Origin: Acetobacteraceae bacterium H6797
GTDB lineage: Bacteria > Pseudomonadota > Alphaproteobacteria > Acetobacterales > Acetobacteraceae
Length of the DNA: 64,000 bases
Assembly: GCA_015223225.1 (NCBI GenBank)
Contig: JADFCQ010000007.1
Coordinates: 330,064 to 394,063 of the forward strand
Direction: 5' to 3'
Shown: piece by piece, positions 60,070 through 64,000 of the stretch
How positions within the stretch are numbered: position 1 is the stretch's first letter
Layout of the letters: each line of letters opens with the position of its first letter
The notes under the pieces: model-generated
Database searches by the model: none
What the model was told of the DNA's origin: nothing
The model's input: only the letters and a program-made list of their open reading frames with translations
Position numbers and translations under genes: made by a program

Positions 60070-60825
60070 TCAGGCCAGGACTTCCAGGGCATCGCCCAGG
60101 GCGACCTTGCCGCCCTCGATCACCGCGCCATGCACGCCCAGGTCGGCATGGCCGAAATGCTCCCGCAGGAGGCGCGGCACATCCGCGTCGCGTTCGGCCG
60201 TATCCGGGTTCACCTGGGTCGCCGGGCAACGGACGGTGCGCTTGAAGATCTCGAGCCGTAGGCCGCCCAGCAGCACCTCCTTGCCGACCCAGTCGAATTC
60301 CGCCCAGGCCGGCAGGCCGGAGAAATAGACATTCGCGCGGAAGCGCCGCGGATCGAGCCGCAGCCCTGTCGCCTCCTCCAGCGCGCGGATGCTGGCGAGG
60401 TTGATCAGCGAGACGCATTTCCGCTTCTGGTCCGCGAAACTATGGCCCGGCGCTTCCACGAAGCGCGGCGCGCCGCGCGCTTCCTCCCCGAGATAGGCCG
60501 TCAGCCAGGCGGCGATGGCGGCCTTGCCCTCGGGCGCGGTGGCCTCGGCGGCCATGGGCTGCATGCCCGGCGCCTGCAGCGCGAGTCGGCCGCTGCGCGA
60601 ATCGAAGGCCGAGCGGATGAGCGCGACCTTCGCATTGGCCATCCAGCAGGCGAAATTCTGTTTGGGCAGGAAGCGGGGCGCGGCCTCGTCGAAAGGCGCG
60701 TCTCCCTGGGCCAGGGCGAAGCGGCGATCATCGGGGAAGACCTCGCCGGCGGTAACTTCCACCTCTTCCAGCGCCTCGGCGGAGAGCCCCTTGACCGGGT
60801 AGCGATAAAGTTTCTCGACGCGCAT
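60070..60825 (-). CDS. MOSC domain protein
   Basis: The start at 60825 gives 251 residues. MRVEKLYRYPVKGLSAEALE is the MOSC N-terminal domain opening; RFRANVYFSGLPAWAEFDW and EIFKRTVRCPATQVNPDT contain the conserved molybdenum-cofactor-binding cysteine (TVRCPATQVNP). These proteins bind a Mo-cofactor or move sulfur; YcbX/mARC members reduce N-hydroxylated compounds. Convergent with DUF4167. Confidence 0.9.
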   Translation of the reverse strand: MRVEKLYRYPVKGLSAEALEEVEVTAGEVFPDDRRFALAQGDAPFDEAAPRFLPKQNFACWMANAKVALIRSAFDSRSGRLALQAPGMQPMAAEATAPEGKAAIAAWLTAYLGEEARGAPRFVEAPGHSFADQKRKCVSLINLASIRALEEATGLRLDPRRFRANVYFSGLPAWAEFDWVGKEVLLGGLRLEIFKRTVRCPATQVNPDTAERDADVPRLLREHFGHADLGVHGAVIEGGKVALGDALEVLA

Positions 60826-60986
60826 GCAGGGCCCCTCTCCGCTCTTGAAATCCTTGGCCGGTGAATACCACATCCGCATCACCACGGCTCCCCCGTTGCC
60901 TCCTGGCAGGGACGGAAAGGGGCCGGTTGCCGATGAACTCGCGCCATGCCGATGAACGCTTCCGGATGGCGCGGAGGAGGGACTGA

Positions 60987-63572
<2,586 letters not shown>

Positions 63573-63581
63573 CATGATCGA

Positions 63582-63610
63582 GGGGCCCCGTTCGCGGGGC
63601 CCTTTTTTCT
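63582..63610 (+). terminator. clpB terminator
   Basis: GGGCCCCG-TTCG-CGGGGCCC (63584-63603) followed by six T; 12 bases past the stop. Confidence 0.93.
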
Positions 63611-63733
63611 AATCGTTTGCGTAAAGTGTGAGAAACTGGGTTTACGGGTTGGGTTGGTGCCCATATAAGCCCGCTCACCGCAGCGGAGCAGACGCACTGA
63701 GGCGGGGCGCTGAAGGAAAGAGCTTCGGCGGGG

Positions 63734-63762
63734 TTGACTGAGGCGGGGTGACCTGCTAGAAG
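63734..63762 (+). promoter_or_regulatory. Strong promoter, probably of an rRNA operon
   Basis: TTGACT (63734-63739), 17 bases, TAGAAG (63757-63762), then a GC-rich CCTCCTCCC discriminator, as found on rRNA promoters under stringent control. The -35 is part of a 12-base sequence ACTGAGGCGGGG that also occurs at 63696-63707. Confidence 0.6.
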
Positions 63763-64000
63763 CCTCCTCCCGCTGAATGGTTTATCCCTTCGGTGGTGAG
63801 CCCTTCGATCTTTTGTTGAGAGTGCCCAACTCGGGTCTCAGCCGGGATAGAAGAGCTTTGTTCGTTGACAAGAGAATCTGGTTTTCTGGAAGCGCGTTTA
63901 GGGCTGCCTTTAGGTAGTTCTGGATGACGAAGGCGGGACTGCTTCTTCGGGGGTGGGATACGCGGTCGGCGTTCGGTGTGGTGTAAGAGCCATGTCTGAT
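63763..64000 (+). other. Probable rRNA operon leader, running off the right edge
   Basis: No protein gene fits this stretch. GCTTTGTTCGTTGACA (63855-63870) resembles the antitermination boxA context found shortly before 16S rRNA in alphaproteobacteria (compare TGCTCTTTAACA of E. coli). No 16S sequence such as the AGAGTTTGATC start is inside the window. Bases 63611-63733 hold nothing recognised besides one copy of the 12-base repeat. Confidence 0.5.

Overview
The window is high-GC chromosomal DNA from an alphaproteobacterium. The gene content fits Rhodospirillales, most likely an Acetobacteraceae/Roseomonas-type organism: class I lysyl-tRNA synthetase, Usg, the rodZ-ispG-hisS-prfA-prmC-DUF4167 order, the divergent ubiG/lysC pair, and many orphan solute-binding proteins of the Bug type. 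The taxonomic call is inference from gene content; no rRNA gene is inside the window, although its promoter and leader lie at the right end.

Layout. 1-2240: the end of a LuxR-type regulator that runs off the left edge, then a two-gene unit (small membrane protein plus secreted protein). 2392-15198: a compact, almost wholly minus-strand block of virion genes in T7-like order (portal, scaffold, capsid, tail tubes A and B, an internal-protein-like ORF, tailspike, small and large terminase, holin-like protein, endolysin). It has no integrase, polymerase, helicase or primase, and it faces a divergent S24-type repressor (15326-15976). One small plus-strand Cys-rich gene sits inside it like a phage moron. 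This block is the most unusual part of the window: either a stripped prophage or a candidate podovirus-type gene transfer agent/domesticated particle.

16018-29500: an M20 amidohydrolase; a lysK + mprF-like pair (lysyl-tRNA synthesis beside a lysyl-tRNA-using lipid enzyme family, but with a shortened synthase domain); a complete siaB-siaC-siaD-siaA partner-switch/c-di-GMP operon; a DinG-like helicase; a TerB-like protein; a cytosine-deaminase-like amidohydrolase; and a cold-shock protein. 29842-32000: groESL with two CIRCE operators around one promoter. 32144-41000: Usg, an unknown small protein next to a phage-scaffold-like remnant, a DUF429-like protein, cytochrome b561, a BisC-type molybdoenzyme, a second LuxR regulator paralogous to the one at the left edge, an SDR, and a PAP2 phosphatase with an IclR regulator. 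41021-42345: a TetR regulator and GST divergent pair with two matching operator copies.

42427-50004: glmM-thiD, an orphan AapJ-like binding protein, a PhzF-like protein, an AAA ATPase, a Bug-type binding protein and a Bcr-type exporter. 50154-63572: ubiG, lysC, a nitronate monooxygenase-like protein, then the conserved rodZ-ispG-hisS-prfA-prmC-DUF4167 series, a MOSC protein and clpB. 63573-64000 holds the clpB terminator and what looks like a strong rRNA operon promoter and leader that continues past the right edge.

Limits: all family assignments are by eye from protein motifs and gene order; no database search or folding program was run. Promoters are matches to -35/-10 consensus only.
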